Made by a program: the position numbers and the translations under genes. Under the pieces are notes generated by a model, which saw only the letters and a program-made list of their open reading frames with translations, made no database searches and was not told the DNA's origin. From NCBI GenBank assembly GCA_023256455.1, contig JAGDXN010000013.1:10585-26231 (forward strand): a stretch of DNA of 15,647 bases, in the 5' to 3' direction. The stretch's first letter is position 1, and each line of letters begins with the position of its first letter. Source of the DNA: Cuniculiplasma sp. (GTDB lineage Archaea; Thermoplasmatota; Thermoplasmata; Thermoplasmatales; Thermoplasmataceae). Positions 1-6,790 of this stretch are shown in pieces.

Positions 1-607
1 ATTCCAGTTTTTCCTCAAGGGCAATTTTTAACATTTCCACATTATAAAGGCCCGAAACATCATTTATTATATCTATATGATCTTTAAAGTGATCCGCTAC
101 TTCAGGGTGCCTTGTGTCCAGCGAAACGATCCCATCATAGCTGTTTTTGAGAGTTTCCATTACATTTTCAAGCCTTGATATCTCTGTTTTACTGTCAATT
201 TCAACCGAATGGGGCCTGGTACTCTCACCACCAACGTCTATTATATCCGGTTTACATTGAATAATTCTGGAAATTGTTGAAGATGAAATCCTGGAACCTT
301 CAAAGAATGAATCAGGGGTTGCATTGGCTATTGCCATTATTTTTGGAATCCTTTCTATGTTGTTTGAAATCTGAGTCATTATATTTTTTCCCATATAATC
401 GGCATATTTCTCAAGGCCTGTCATTTTTATGAGTTCAATCAATTCCTTCTGGTTCAAAACTCTGATTTCCTTTAAAAAATTTCTATTCAATGATATTTCT
501 GGATCACTTCTATTTTTACCCTGATGGTTTTCCTGATATAATAAAATTTTCAATTCTCCCCTGGATTCCATGCCAAGAGGATAGAAAAAATCTGGTTGTT
601 CAATCAT
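1..607 (-). CDS. folP: Dihydropteroate synthase (pterin-binding TIM barrel), partial
   Basis: DHPS joins a pterin pyrophosphate to p-aminobenzoate (or an archaeal equivalent) in folate/methanopterin-type cofactor synthesis in the cytosol. I translated the minus strand from ATG at 607 and found it open to the window edge, giving about 202 N-terminal residues. Visible DHPS motifs are NATPDSFFEGS near residue 95 (pterin loop 1), IIDVGGESTRP near 120 (loop 2), SLDTRHPEVA near 165 and IINDVSGLYN near 184. The C-terminal part of the barrel lies beyond the left edge. Roughly 85 residues precede the first barrel strand, much more than in compact bacterial DHPS; this extension is Lys/Glu/Asn-rich and I do not recognise it. 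The ATG at 607 fits a TATA box about 22 bases upstream, so a leaderless transcript is likely; Met13 is an alternative start. In archaea the true acceptor substrate is uncertain, so the family is surer than the exact reaction. Confidence 0.88.
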   Translation of the reverse strand, partial: MIEQPDFFYPLGMESRGELKILLYQENHQGKNRSDPEISLNRNFLKEIRVLNQKELIELIKMTGLEKYADYMGKNIMTQISNNIERIPKIMAIANATPDSFFEGSRISSSTISRIIQCKPDIIDVGGESTRPHSVEIDSKTEISRLENVMETLKNSYDGIVSLDTRHPEVADHFKDHIDIINDVSGLYNVEMLKIALEEKLE

Positions 608-623
608 GGTCCACAATTAAAAT

Positions 624-634
624 GGTATATAAAT
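624..634 (-). promoter_or_regulatory. TATA box for the folP transcript
   Basis: Read on the minus strand this is ATTTATATACC, an archaeal TATA-like element centred about 22 bases before the folP ATG at 607. That spacing places the transcription start at or very near the ATG, as expected for a leaderless mRNA. No strong Shine-Dalgarno sequence is present before the ATG, which agrees. Confidence 0.55.
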
Positions 635-663
635 CAATAATGTTAATAGGTCAATTGTAATAA

Positions 664-671
664 CTTATATC
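664..671 (+). promoter_or_regulatory. TATA box for the 693 operon
   Basis: CTTATATC lies about 25 bases before the ATG at 693, the distance expected between an archaeal TATA box and the transcription start. This suggests a leaderless message for the small protein, with ABCE1 and tgtA following on the same transcript. The 85-base gap 608-692 therefore holds two back-to-back promoters. Confidence 0.5.
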
Positions 672-692
672 TGCCGATCATAGAGTGTTAAT

Positions 693-1118
693 ATGTCAAC
701 TAATAGTGATGATAATAAACGGGTCAAAATAAGGAATTACACCAAAATGGATGAACTTTCCCAGGCAATCAGCAGAGGTTTGAGCCTTCAAAACAGGAGG
801 ATGGGATATGAGGAATCCATGGCTGCTGCAGAGCATTTAATAAATTTCTTCGGTTACAGTGACAGGGTCATCGACAATATGCTTGAACCCGAGGACAGGG
901 ATGCATTCTATACTATGGAAGATATTGGTGTTTTGAGGACAGAAAGGGAAGAAACAACTCTTTTTGATGGAAGAGAGTGGCGAATACATTACTGGATTTT
1001 AAACATCTCCAAGATCATATCTCTAGCAAGCATGCAGTCAAATTATGTGGATTCTGAGAGTAATCAGGATTTTTCTGTTTATGAAGAAATTCCTGATGAG
1101 TACTGGTCGCTGAACTGA
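693..1118 (+). CDS. Small conserved archaeal protein of unknown function (DUF6015-like)
   Basis: A 141-residue soluble protein with no signal peptide or membrane segment. After a charged N-terminus (about 1-17), residues 18-60 look helical, with a GYEESMAAAEHLINFFG stretch. Residues 60-105 look like a small winged-helix-type fold (LEPEDRDAFYTMEDIGVLR, then EETTLFDGREWRIHYW), with an acidic tail ending in EYWSLN. The REETTLFDGREWRIHYW pattern reminds me of an uncharacterised Thermoplasmata family (I believe DUF6015), but I could not check this. It starts at ATG 693, 25 bases after a TATA box, and ends only 8 bases before the ABCE1 start, so the two are almost certainly co-transcribed. The position ahead of ABCE1 and TgtA hints at a translation-related or DNA/RNA-binding job; that is inference only. 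Confidence 0.8.
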   Translation: MSTNSDDNKRVKIRNYTKMDELSQAISRGLSLQNRRMGYEESMAAAEHLINFFGYSDRVIDNMLEPEDRDAFYTMEDIGVLRTEREETTLFDGREWRIHYWILNISKIISLASMQSNYVDSESNQDFSVYEEIPDEYWSLN

Positions 1119-1126
1119 GTGGAAAT

Positions 1127-2131
1127 ATGCATATTGCCATTCTGGATAAGGAAAAATGCCATCCTAAAAAATGCAACCATGAGTGTCAGGCATACTGCCC
1201 TCCTGTAAGATCAGGGACACCCACCATTGAATTCAACCAGGGCGAGGATATTTATCCCGTAATTACGGAAAATCTTTGCATAGGTTGTGGTATATGCGTT
1301 AACCGATGTCCCTTTGGGGCAATTAAAATTGTGACTGTTCCCGATGAACTGAATAAGGATATTGTACACCAATATAGCGAAAATGGTTTCAGGTTATATT
1401 CCATACCGGTTCCGTCAAAGGGGATAACAGCCATTCTGGGACCAAACGGAATGGGAAAGACAACCACAATGAATATACTGAGTGGCATAACTGTGCCAAA
1501 CTTTGGAGATTATAAAAATGCAGGTGACAGAGACTCTGTCATAGAAAAATATTCAAATAGTATTTTGGGAGATTATTTCAAATCTGTTTATTCCGGGGAA
1601 AAGAAAGTTGTTCTTAAGAGTCAGTTTGTGGACCAGATACCAAAGGTGGCAAAGGGAACCATAGGTGAAATTCTCAGTCGCTCTGATAGCCAGGGCAATC
1701 TGGATAGGATAATCGAACAGCTTGGGCTTGGAAACTCCATAGACAAGGATGTAAAGAGTGCCTCTGGCGGTGAGCTTCAGAAACTTGCAATGGGCGTTGC
1801 CCTTCTTAAGGATGGAGATATACTTCTTGTGGATGAAGTATCTTCCTACCTTGATATATCGGAAAGGCTCAGGGTTGCCAAAATTCTGACGGATCTTGCT
1901 GCAAAGGGAAAGACCATATTTGTGGTTGAGCACGATCTTGCCATACTGGACTGGATATCTGACCAGATACATCTTGTGTATGGAAGCCCTGGAGTTTATG
2001 GTGTTATCGTACAGCAAAAATCTCCAAATAAGGCCATAAATCAGTTTCTTGAAGGTTATCTGAAAGAGGAGAATGTCAGGGGAAGGAGAAAATTAAGTTC
2101 GAGCAAAAAGGTGCAAGCAGAAGAACGGTAA
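1127..2131 (+). CDS. abce1: ABCE1/Rli1 N-terminal part: two Fe-S clusters and NBD1 (frameshifted)
   Basis: ABCE1 is the essential archaeal/eukaryotic ATPase that splits ribosomes after termination. This frame carries the eight Fe-S cysteines (C11, C16, C20, C24; C51, C54, C57, C61), then NBD1: Walker A GPNGMGKTTT (105-114), Q-loop region SQFVDQIPKV (about 165-174), ABC signature SGGE (213-216), Walker B/D-loop DILLVDEVSSYLD (231-243) and switch His in VEHD (H269). ABCE1 usually runs to about 590 residues in one chain. Here the frame departs from the family after ENVRGRRK (residue 322) and ends at 334 with an unrelated tail, while NBD2 continues in the -1 frame. A GAGTGG ribosome binding site lies 5 bases before the ATG, and the gene follows the small upstream gene by 8 bases. 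As read, this product lacks NBD2 and should not recycle ribosomes alone. Confidence 0.93.
   Translation: MHIAILDKEKCHPKKCNHECQAYCPPVRSGTPTIEFNQGEDIYPVITENLCIGCGICVNRCPFGAIKIVTVPDELNKDIVHQYSENGFRLYSIPVPSKGITAILGPNGMGKTTTMNILSGITVPNFGDYKNAGDRDSVIEKYSNSILGDYFKSVYSGEKKVVLKSQFVDQIPKVAKGTIGEILSRSDSQGNLDRIIEQLGLGNSIDKDVKSASGGELQKLAMGVALLKDGDILLVDEVSSYLDISERLRVAKILTDLAAKGKTIFVVEHDLAILDWISDQIHLVYGSPGVYGVIVQQKSPNKAINQFLEGYLKEENVRGRRKLSSSKKVQAEER
2089..2092 (+). other. Frameshift site in abce1 (A4 run)
   Basis: The upstream frame reads AGG AGA AAA TTA here; a -1 step on AAA gives AAA ATT AAG TTC, i.e. K-I-K-F, matching the archaeal ABCE1 hinge. Adding one A to the run has the same effect. There is no canonical X-XXY-YYZ heptamer and no evident strong downstream stem-loop, so a sequencing/assembly deletion or a real mutation is likelier than programmed frameshifting. 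Confidence 0.75.
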
Positions 2132-2898
2132 CACCCAATCTTGTTGAATGGTCTGGAATAAGGAAAAAGCTTGGCGATTTCAATTTGAGTGCGCCAAAGG
2201 GAAACCTTGAAATCGGTTCTGTGACCGGAGTTCTTGGAAGAAATGCATTGGGAAAATCATCATTTACCAAAATATTGGCTGGTGTACTGGAACCGGATGA
2301 GGGAAGCGTTGAACCCAAACTGAAAATTGCCTATAAGCCCCAATATATATCCACAGATTTTGATGGCACCTGCGAAGATCTCCTGTTCAGGTCAATCAAG
2401 GAAAACATGAGCGATATATATGTTAAGAATGAAATATTCAGGCCTCTTGATATCGACCCCCTGATGGAAAAGGATGTGCAGAGCCTTTCAGGAGGCGAAC
2501 TTCAGAGGCTATCCATTGCCATAACCCTTGCAACAGATGCAGATCTTTATCTTCTCGATGAGCCTTCAGCGAATCTGGACAGCTCCACAAGAATGGAAGT
2601 GGGAAAAATTATTAGAAGAACCATGGAGAACAGGAAAAAAACCGCAATGGTTGTGGACCACGATATATATTTCATCGATATAATTTCAGATTTCCTTATG
2701 GTATTTCTTGGTAACCCAGGAAGAGAGGGAACTGCCCATGGACCAATGACAATGAGGGACGGCATGAATCTTTTCCTGAAGGAAGCAAAGGTAACATTCA
2801 GAAGGGATCACAACACGGGAAGGCCGAGGATAAATAAGCCCGGGAGTAGCCTGGACAGAGAACAGATCAACTCAGGGGAATACTATTATTCTGATTAG
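2092..2898 (+). CDS. abce1: ABCE1/Rli1 C-terminal part: NBD2, in the -1 frame relative to NBD1
   Basis: This frame encodes ABCE1 NBD2. In coordinates of the restored protein: Walker A GRNALGKSS, ABC signature LSGGELQRL, Walker B with D-loop YLLDEPSANLD, switch His in VDHD, and an ABCE1-type C-terminus. The frame is open from 2053. Homology to the ABCE1 hinge begins near 2092 with IKFEQKG and continues through NLVEWSGIRKKLGDF, well before the first possible initiator, a TTG at 2185 with no ribosome binding site and lying inside conserved sequence. It therefore looks like the second half of one protein rather than an independent gene. Joining residue 322 of the upstream frame to codon 2092 gives 590 residues, the normal archaeal ABCE1 length. 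The stop TAG at 2896-2898 directly abuts the GTG of tgtA. Confidence 0.9.
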   Translation: MKFEQKGASRRTVTPNLVEWSGIRKKLGDFNLSAPKGNLEIGSVTGVLGRNALGKSSFTKILAGVLEPDEGSVEPKLKIAYKPQYISTDFDGTCEDLLFRSIKENMSDIYVKNEIFRPLDIDPLMEKDVQSLSGGELQRLSIAITLATDADLYLLDEPSANLDSSTRMEVGKIIRRTMENRKKTAMVVDHDIYFIDIISDFLMVFLGNPGREGTAHGPMTMRDGMNLFLKEAKVTFRRDHNTGRPRINKPGSSLDREQINSGEYYYSD

Positions 2899-4770
2899 GT
2901 GAAGGATCTGGCTGACGAAAAGATAACAATGGAACTTTTGCACAGGGAAGGGCTTGCAAGAATAGGAAGGTTTCAAACCCCCCATGGATATGTGGACACG
3001 CCCAATATAATGCCTGTGATCAATCCAAATATACGCACTCTTTCCATTGAAAAGATGAAGAGAATGGGTATGCAATGCCTGATCACAAACAGTTACATTA
3101 TAAGGAGAAGCCCGGATCTAAGGGAGAAGGCTTTGAAAGATGGTCTTCATTCCCTTGTGGGTTTTGACGGTCCCATAATGACAGATTCAGGCACATTTCA
3201 GAGCTACGTTTACGGTGATGTGGAATTTAAGAACAGGGACACGGTCCAGTTTCAGATTGATATTAAGAGTGATATTTCAACAATTCTGGACATTTTCTCC
3301 ACACCGGATAACACCTATGAAGAGGCAGAAAATGCCGTAAATGAAACAAAAAACCGCTTAATGGAGGTCCAGGACATTGCAGAGCATGCAAATATATCCG
3401 GCCCAATTCAGGGTTCAATTTACATGGATCTGAGAAGAAAGAGCGCAAGGATCATGTCGGATTCTCCTGCATCCTATCTTCCCATAGGGGGCGTTGTTCC
3501 ACTCCTGGAGCAATACAGATATGGGGAACTTGTGGATATAATAATAAATTCAAAATTGAATTCTGATTTTTCAAAGCCCATACACCTGTTTGGGGGAGGC
3601 CATCCCATGTTTATGTCCATGGCGGTTCTCCTTGGTGTGGACATGTTCGACTCCGCATCCTATGTAAAATATGCCAAAGATGACAGGATGCTTTTCCCTG
3701 AAGGTACAAGAGATCTGAGTGAGATTGTGGAACTTCCCATATGGTCCCCACTCTATGATAAATACAATGCAAGAGAACTTAAGTCTCTTGGAAAGGAGGA
3801 AAGAAAGGAGGCCCTTGCTGAACACAATCTCTTCGCCATCTATATGGAACTGGGCGAAATCAGGGAAAGAATCAGAGAACAGACACTGTGGCAATATGTG
3901 GAAAGCAAGGCAAGAAGTCATCCATCCCTTATGGTTGCTTTCAAAAAAATACTGACTTACTCGGAAAAGATTGAAAGATACACAGAACTTTATAGAAAAT
4001 CTCCCTTTTTCTATTTCGACGAACTTTCTTCCTCAACACCCTATGGTGAAAGACTGAAGAAAATGGGACGGGACAATTGCAGGAAAGTGCCAAAAAAATA
4101 TTGCCTTCCTGCAGGCATAGATGGAAAGTTCACAGGGCAGATCTATGAACATTCCCGTGAAAACTTCTGTTTTCCCTTTGGCCAAATCATGGTCCCTGTG
4201 GAAATGGAAGAATCCTATCCTGTGCAGCAGTCCATTGCAACAGATAGAATTCCAGAGGGTTATGAGGGTGATAACACATATAATCTTGAACAGGGAAAAA
4301 CAAGGGATTTTAATCTTGAAAAACTGAGATTTCTATCAGATTTCCAGTTCGGAGAAGGCTCCGGAAGGATTCTATTTCCTGATGATGTCCGAATTGATGT
4401 ATCCAAAAAAACAGGAAGGATAAGAACTGTAAGGAATGGAGATAGGATCATTGCAACAATGAGGGCACATGATGGCTATCTTGCACTGACCATTGATGGT
4501 GCCATAATTCTAAATGATGCATTTCCTGGAATGAAGAACAGGGTCAGGGTCACGGAAGAAAGCGCTGCCTTTAATTCCCAGGGGAAATCGGTATTCTTCC
4601 AGTTCATCCTTGATGCCGATCCCCATATAATACCATACAATGATGTGATTGTTATTGATCCAGAAAACAGAGTTGTTGCAGTTGGGAAGGCACTTGCTTC
4701 AGGAATTGAAATGTTGCAGTATAAGAAAGGTATGGCTGTTACCATAAACCATCATATTAAGGTATCATAG
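2899..4770 (+). CDS. tgtA: Archaeosine tRNA-guanine transglycosylase (TgtA) lacking zinc-site cysteines
   Basis: ArcTGT replaces G15 of archaeal tRNAs with preQ0, the first tRNA step of archaeosine synthesis. The 623 residues cover a TIM-barrel catalytic domain (about 11-350), the C1/C2 domains (about 350-535) and a C-terminal PUA RNA-binding domain (about 540-620, with FILDADPHIIPYNDV and VAVGKALASG). Both catalytic aspartates are visible: D96 in MTDSGTFQSY and D251 in MFDSASY. The zinc site is not: where the family has Pro-Cys-Ser-Cys-Pro-Val-Cys, this protein has PIWSPLY (280-286), leaving only H309 of the four ligands. The GTG at 2899 touches the abce1 stop (TAGGTG), suggesting coupling; ATG at 2929 aligns better with the usual N-terminus, so the start is open. 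The 3' end overlaps the convergent EamA gene by 14 bases. Confidence 0.93.
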   Translation: MKDLADEKITMELLHREGLARIGRFQTPHGYVDTPNIMPVINPNIRTLSIEKMKRMGMQCLITNSYIIRRSPDLREKALKDGLHSLVGFDGPIMTDSGTFQSYVYGDVEFKNRDTVQFQIDIKSDISTILDIFSTPDNTYEEAENAVNETKNRLMEVQDIAEHANISGPIQGSIYMDLRRKSARIMSDSPASYLPIGGVVPLLEQYRYGELVDIIINSKLNSDFSKPIHLFGGGHPMFMSMAVLLGVDMFDSASYVKYAKDDRMLFPEGTRDLSEIVELPIWSPLYDKYNARELKSLGKEERKEALAEHNLFAIYMELGEIRERIREQTLWQYVESKARSHPSLMVAFKKILTYSEKIERYTELYRKSPFFYFDELSSSTPYGERLKKMGRDNCRKVPKKYCLPAGIDGKFTGQIYEHSRENFCFPFGQIMVPVEMEESYPVQQSIATDRIPEGYEGDNTYNLEQGKTRDFNLEKLRFLSDFQFGEGSGRILFPDDVRIDVSKKTGRIRTVRNGDRIIATMRAHDGYLALTIDGAIILNDAFPGMKNRVRVTEESAAFNSQGKSVFFQFILDADPHIIPYNDVIVIDPENRVVAVGKALASGIEMLQYKKGMAVTINHHIKVS

Positions 4771-5635
4771 CATTATTCGTTTTTCTGATTCTATGCTGAT
4801 CGTAAACTGTCAGGAACATTGCGGCGACCATAAGGGAGCCCCCAATAATGGTGTATATGCTTAAGGGGATGCCTGTTATAATTACAGAAAATATGGCTGC
4901 AAACACTGGCTCTGAGACCATTATTATTCCAGCCTTTTCAGGCCTTACATAAACAAGTGCCTTATTCACCAGGAAATAGGCCAGAACGCCCGCAAAGGCC
5001 GCTGTGAAAAGAACGCTGAATATCACAATGGGCAGGGTCAGATCTGAATATATTTTGAACGAAGGTATTAGAAGGGTTGAAAAGGCAAATACGGCAAGCA
5101 TCTGGAAAAAGGTGAATTTTACAGTATCTATATGGCTGTGCCTTGCCACATATATCATCTGGAGCGCATAGCCCACAGCACATATAAGTGTGAGGATATC
5201 ACCAAACTGAACAGAGGAGTTTGAAAGCTGACCACCTGAAATAATGATAAGGCCTGTAAGTGCAATCATCACAGAGATCCAGTCCATGGAAGAGACCTTC
5301 AATCTTAGAAAGGCAAAGGATATGACTGGAACTAAAACAACGTAAAGGCCCGTGATCAGGCCGGAAATTGCAGGGGTTGTATAGTAAAGGCCCACAGTCT
5401 GGAAGTAATAACCTGTGAAAAGGAAAAATCCTGCAATGAATCCCTCACGAATGCCAGAAAGGTTCCAGGGCCTCTTAATGAAGGGAAGCATGAGGAGAGA
5501 TGATATCCCGAAACGCACGGAGAGGAAAATAACTGGTGACATATATTCCAGAGATATCTTGATCAGTGGAAAGGTAACTCCCCATGAAAGTGTTGAGACT
5601 ATGATGAGCATGGAATATTTTATTTCATTTTCCAA
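4757..5635 (-). CDS. EamA/DMT-family transporter
   Basis: A 292-residue membrane protein of the drug/metabolite transporter superfamily, with two EamA repeats and about ten hydrophobic segments. The first repeat opens with TLSWGVTFPLIK and contains SPVIFLSVRFGISSLLMLPF; the second contains ALQMIYVARHSH and VRPEKAGIIMVSEPVFAAIFS, a typical EamA P-E-pair segment. Such proteins export or exchange amino acids and other small metabolites; the substrate cannot be read from sequence. The start is a TTG at 5635 rather than the ATG at 5611, because a perfect AGGAGG lies 7 bases before the TTG. That start overlaps the end of the upstream reductase gene by 11 bases, so translation is probably coupled. 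It is the last gene of the polB - reductase - EamA operon and runs 14 bases into the end of tgtA. Confidence 0.9.
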   Translation of the reverse strand: MENEIKYSMLIIVSTLSWGVTFPLIKISLEYMSPVIFLSVRFGISSLLMLPFIKRPWNLSGIREGFIAGFFLFTGYYFQTVGLYYTTPAISGLITGLYVVLVPVISFAFLRLKVSSMDWISVMIALTGLIIISGGQLSNSSVQFGDILTLICAVGYALQMIYVARHSHIDTVKFTFFQMLAVFAFSTLLIPSFKIYSDLTLPIVIFSVLFTAAFAGVLAYFLVNKALVYVRPEKAGIIMVSEPVFAAIFSVIITGIPLSIYTIIGGSLMVAAMFLTVYDQHRIRKTNNAMIP

Positions 5636-6779
5636 TCCTGTTCCTCCTGGGAAAAATTACGTGCCTCATAATGGACGGACTCCTGATCAGAACCTGCATT
5701 ACAACCTTTGACGGATAGTCTATATCCCCAAGTTCATTGATTATTCTTCTTATGTTCTCCTTCTGCAATTTTTTGCCCATGGCTGTGAGCGATTCATCCC
5801 CTATTCTTGCAAAAAATTTCTGTACCATCAGATCCCTTGAAAGTTCCTTTCCTATGGAACTGCGCCATGATCTATGGTAGTTTTCCAGGAATTTTTCGGA
5901 GAAATCCTCATTTTCATAGGCCTTAACTAGAGTTTCAGCACCTTTTTCACCTGAAACCATTCCTGTATATATTCCGCCCCCGCTCAATGGCTTCACAATT
6001 CCACCTGCATCTCCTACAAGTATGGACCTGTTTCCTGATGTTTTACGCAGTGAACTTATGGGGATGGGGCCACCTGTTATGGTGATCTTGGATGGGTTTG
6101 AGAATTTATCATAAATATTTTTGAACTTTTCTCTTGACATACCAAAGCCTGCAGTACCTATCCTTGACAGGTCCCCGGCAGGGGCTGCCCATCCAAAAAA
6201 TCCTCTTGAATATTTTGAACCTAAGTAAACGTTAACTGAATCCTGGTCCTGCATATTTGTGGCACCATCAATCTGGTATGCAGAGACCATTCTTTCAATC
6301 CTTTGGTCCGGGAAAAGAATCTTCCTGGTAAGGCTGTTTGCCCCGTCTGCACCTATTATGGCATAGGCCTGATCCTCCCTCATATTTCCATTTTCCCTGT
6401 AAGTGACAGTAACCTTTTCTCCTGAAACTTTAATATCATTTACTTTTGAGTTAAGTTTCAGGAATGTTCCTGCACCTGTGGCCATGGCGGAAACATCCTG
6501 ATCAAATCTGTCCCTTTCAAGGACATAGGTCTCCTCATCCTTGCCTATGTGTATGCTGCTGTCATCGGGAAAATATATGTGTGCTCCGTGCACCTTATTC
6601 ACAACGGAACCTGTCCCAGTCATCTCAATTACTCTCTTTGAAACAAGTCCTGTGCACTCCACAGGTTTTCCCACTGAACTGTGCTCTTCAAGTTGCAACA
6701 CTTTAAACCCCCTTCTGCTAAGTATATATGCAGCATAGGAACCAGAAGGGCCTGCACCACTTATTATGAAATCATACAC
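5625..6779 (-). CDS. Geranylgeranyl reductase family FAD-dependent oxidoreductase
   Basis: A 384-residue flavoprotein of the geranylgeranyl reductase (GGR) family; in archaea such enzymes saturate isoprenoid chains of ether lipids and quinones. The Rossmann FAD motif GAGPSG is at 8-13, followed by GFKVLQLEE (24-32) and CTGLVSKR (42-49), which carries the family Cys. A GADGANS motif is at 143-149 and the second FAD motif GDAGGIVKPLSGGG at 256-269. The substrate-cavity segment reads FFGWAAPAG (194-202) instead of the YxWxFP-type motif of characterised archaeal GGRs, so this may be a paralogue with a different substrate (quinone, carotenoid or other prenyl group). The start is GTG at 6779, 9 bases after the polB stop, with GAGGTG 5 bases before it overlapping that stop. 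Membrane association is likely through the hydrophobic substrate but no transmembrane helix is evident. Confidence 0.88.
   Translation of the reverse strand: MYDFIISGAGPSGSYAAYILSRRGFKVLQLEEHSSVGKPVECTGLVSKRVIEMTGTGSVVNKVHGAHIYFPDDSSIHIGKDEETYVLERDRFDQDVSAMATGAGTFLKLNSKVNDIKVSGEKVTVTYRENGNMREDQAYAIIGADGANSLTRKILFPDQRIERMVSAYQIDGATNMQDQDSVNVYLGSKYSRGFFGWAAPAGDLSRIGTAGFGMSREKFKNIYDKFSNPSKITITGGPIPISSLRKTSGNRSILVGDAGGIVKPLSGGGIYTGMVSGEKGAETLVKAYENEDFSEKFLENYHRSWRSSIGKELSRDLMVQKFFARIGDESLTAMGKKLQKENIRRIINELGDIDYPSKVVMQVLIRSPSIMRHVIFPRRNRIGK
5643..5648 (-). promoter_or_regulatory. Ribosome binding site deciding the EamA start
   Basis: On the minus strand this is AGGAGG, with a 7-base spacer to TTG at 5635. 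It lies inside the end of the reductase gene. It supports the TTG over the downstream ATG and implies coupled translation. Confidence 0.75.
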
Positions 6780-6784
6780 ATTCC

Positions 6785-6790
6785 CACCTC
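6785..6790 (-). promoter_or_regulatory. Ribosome binding site of the GGR-family gene
   Basis: On the minus strand this is GAGGTG, overlapping the TGA of polB and 5 bases before the GTG at 6779. It supports that GTG start and coupling to polB. Confidence 0.7.

Noticed and set aside
2080..2100. Canonical programmed -1 frameshift signal in abce1
   Set aside because: No X-XXY-YYZ heptamer in the right register and no obvious downstream stem-loop or pseudoknot; only a simple A4 run.
2185..2898. NBD2 as an independent gene starting at TTG 2185
   Set aside because: No ribosome binding site precedes it, and conserved ABCE1 hinge sequence lies in frame upstream back to about 2092, so the true coding region starts earlier and continues from NBD1.
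3719..3955. 78-residue plus-strand frame inside tgtA
   Set aside because: An out-of-frame shadow of a well-conserved gene, with no ribosome binding site or family resemblance.
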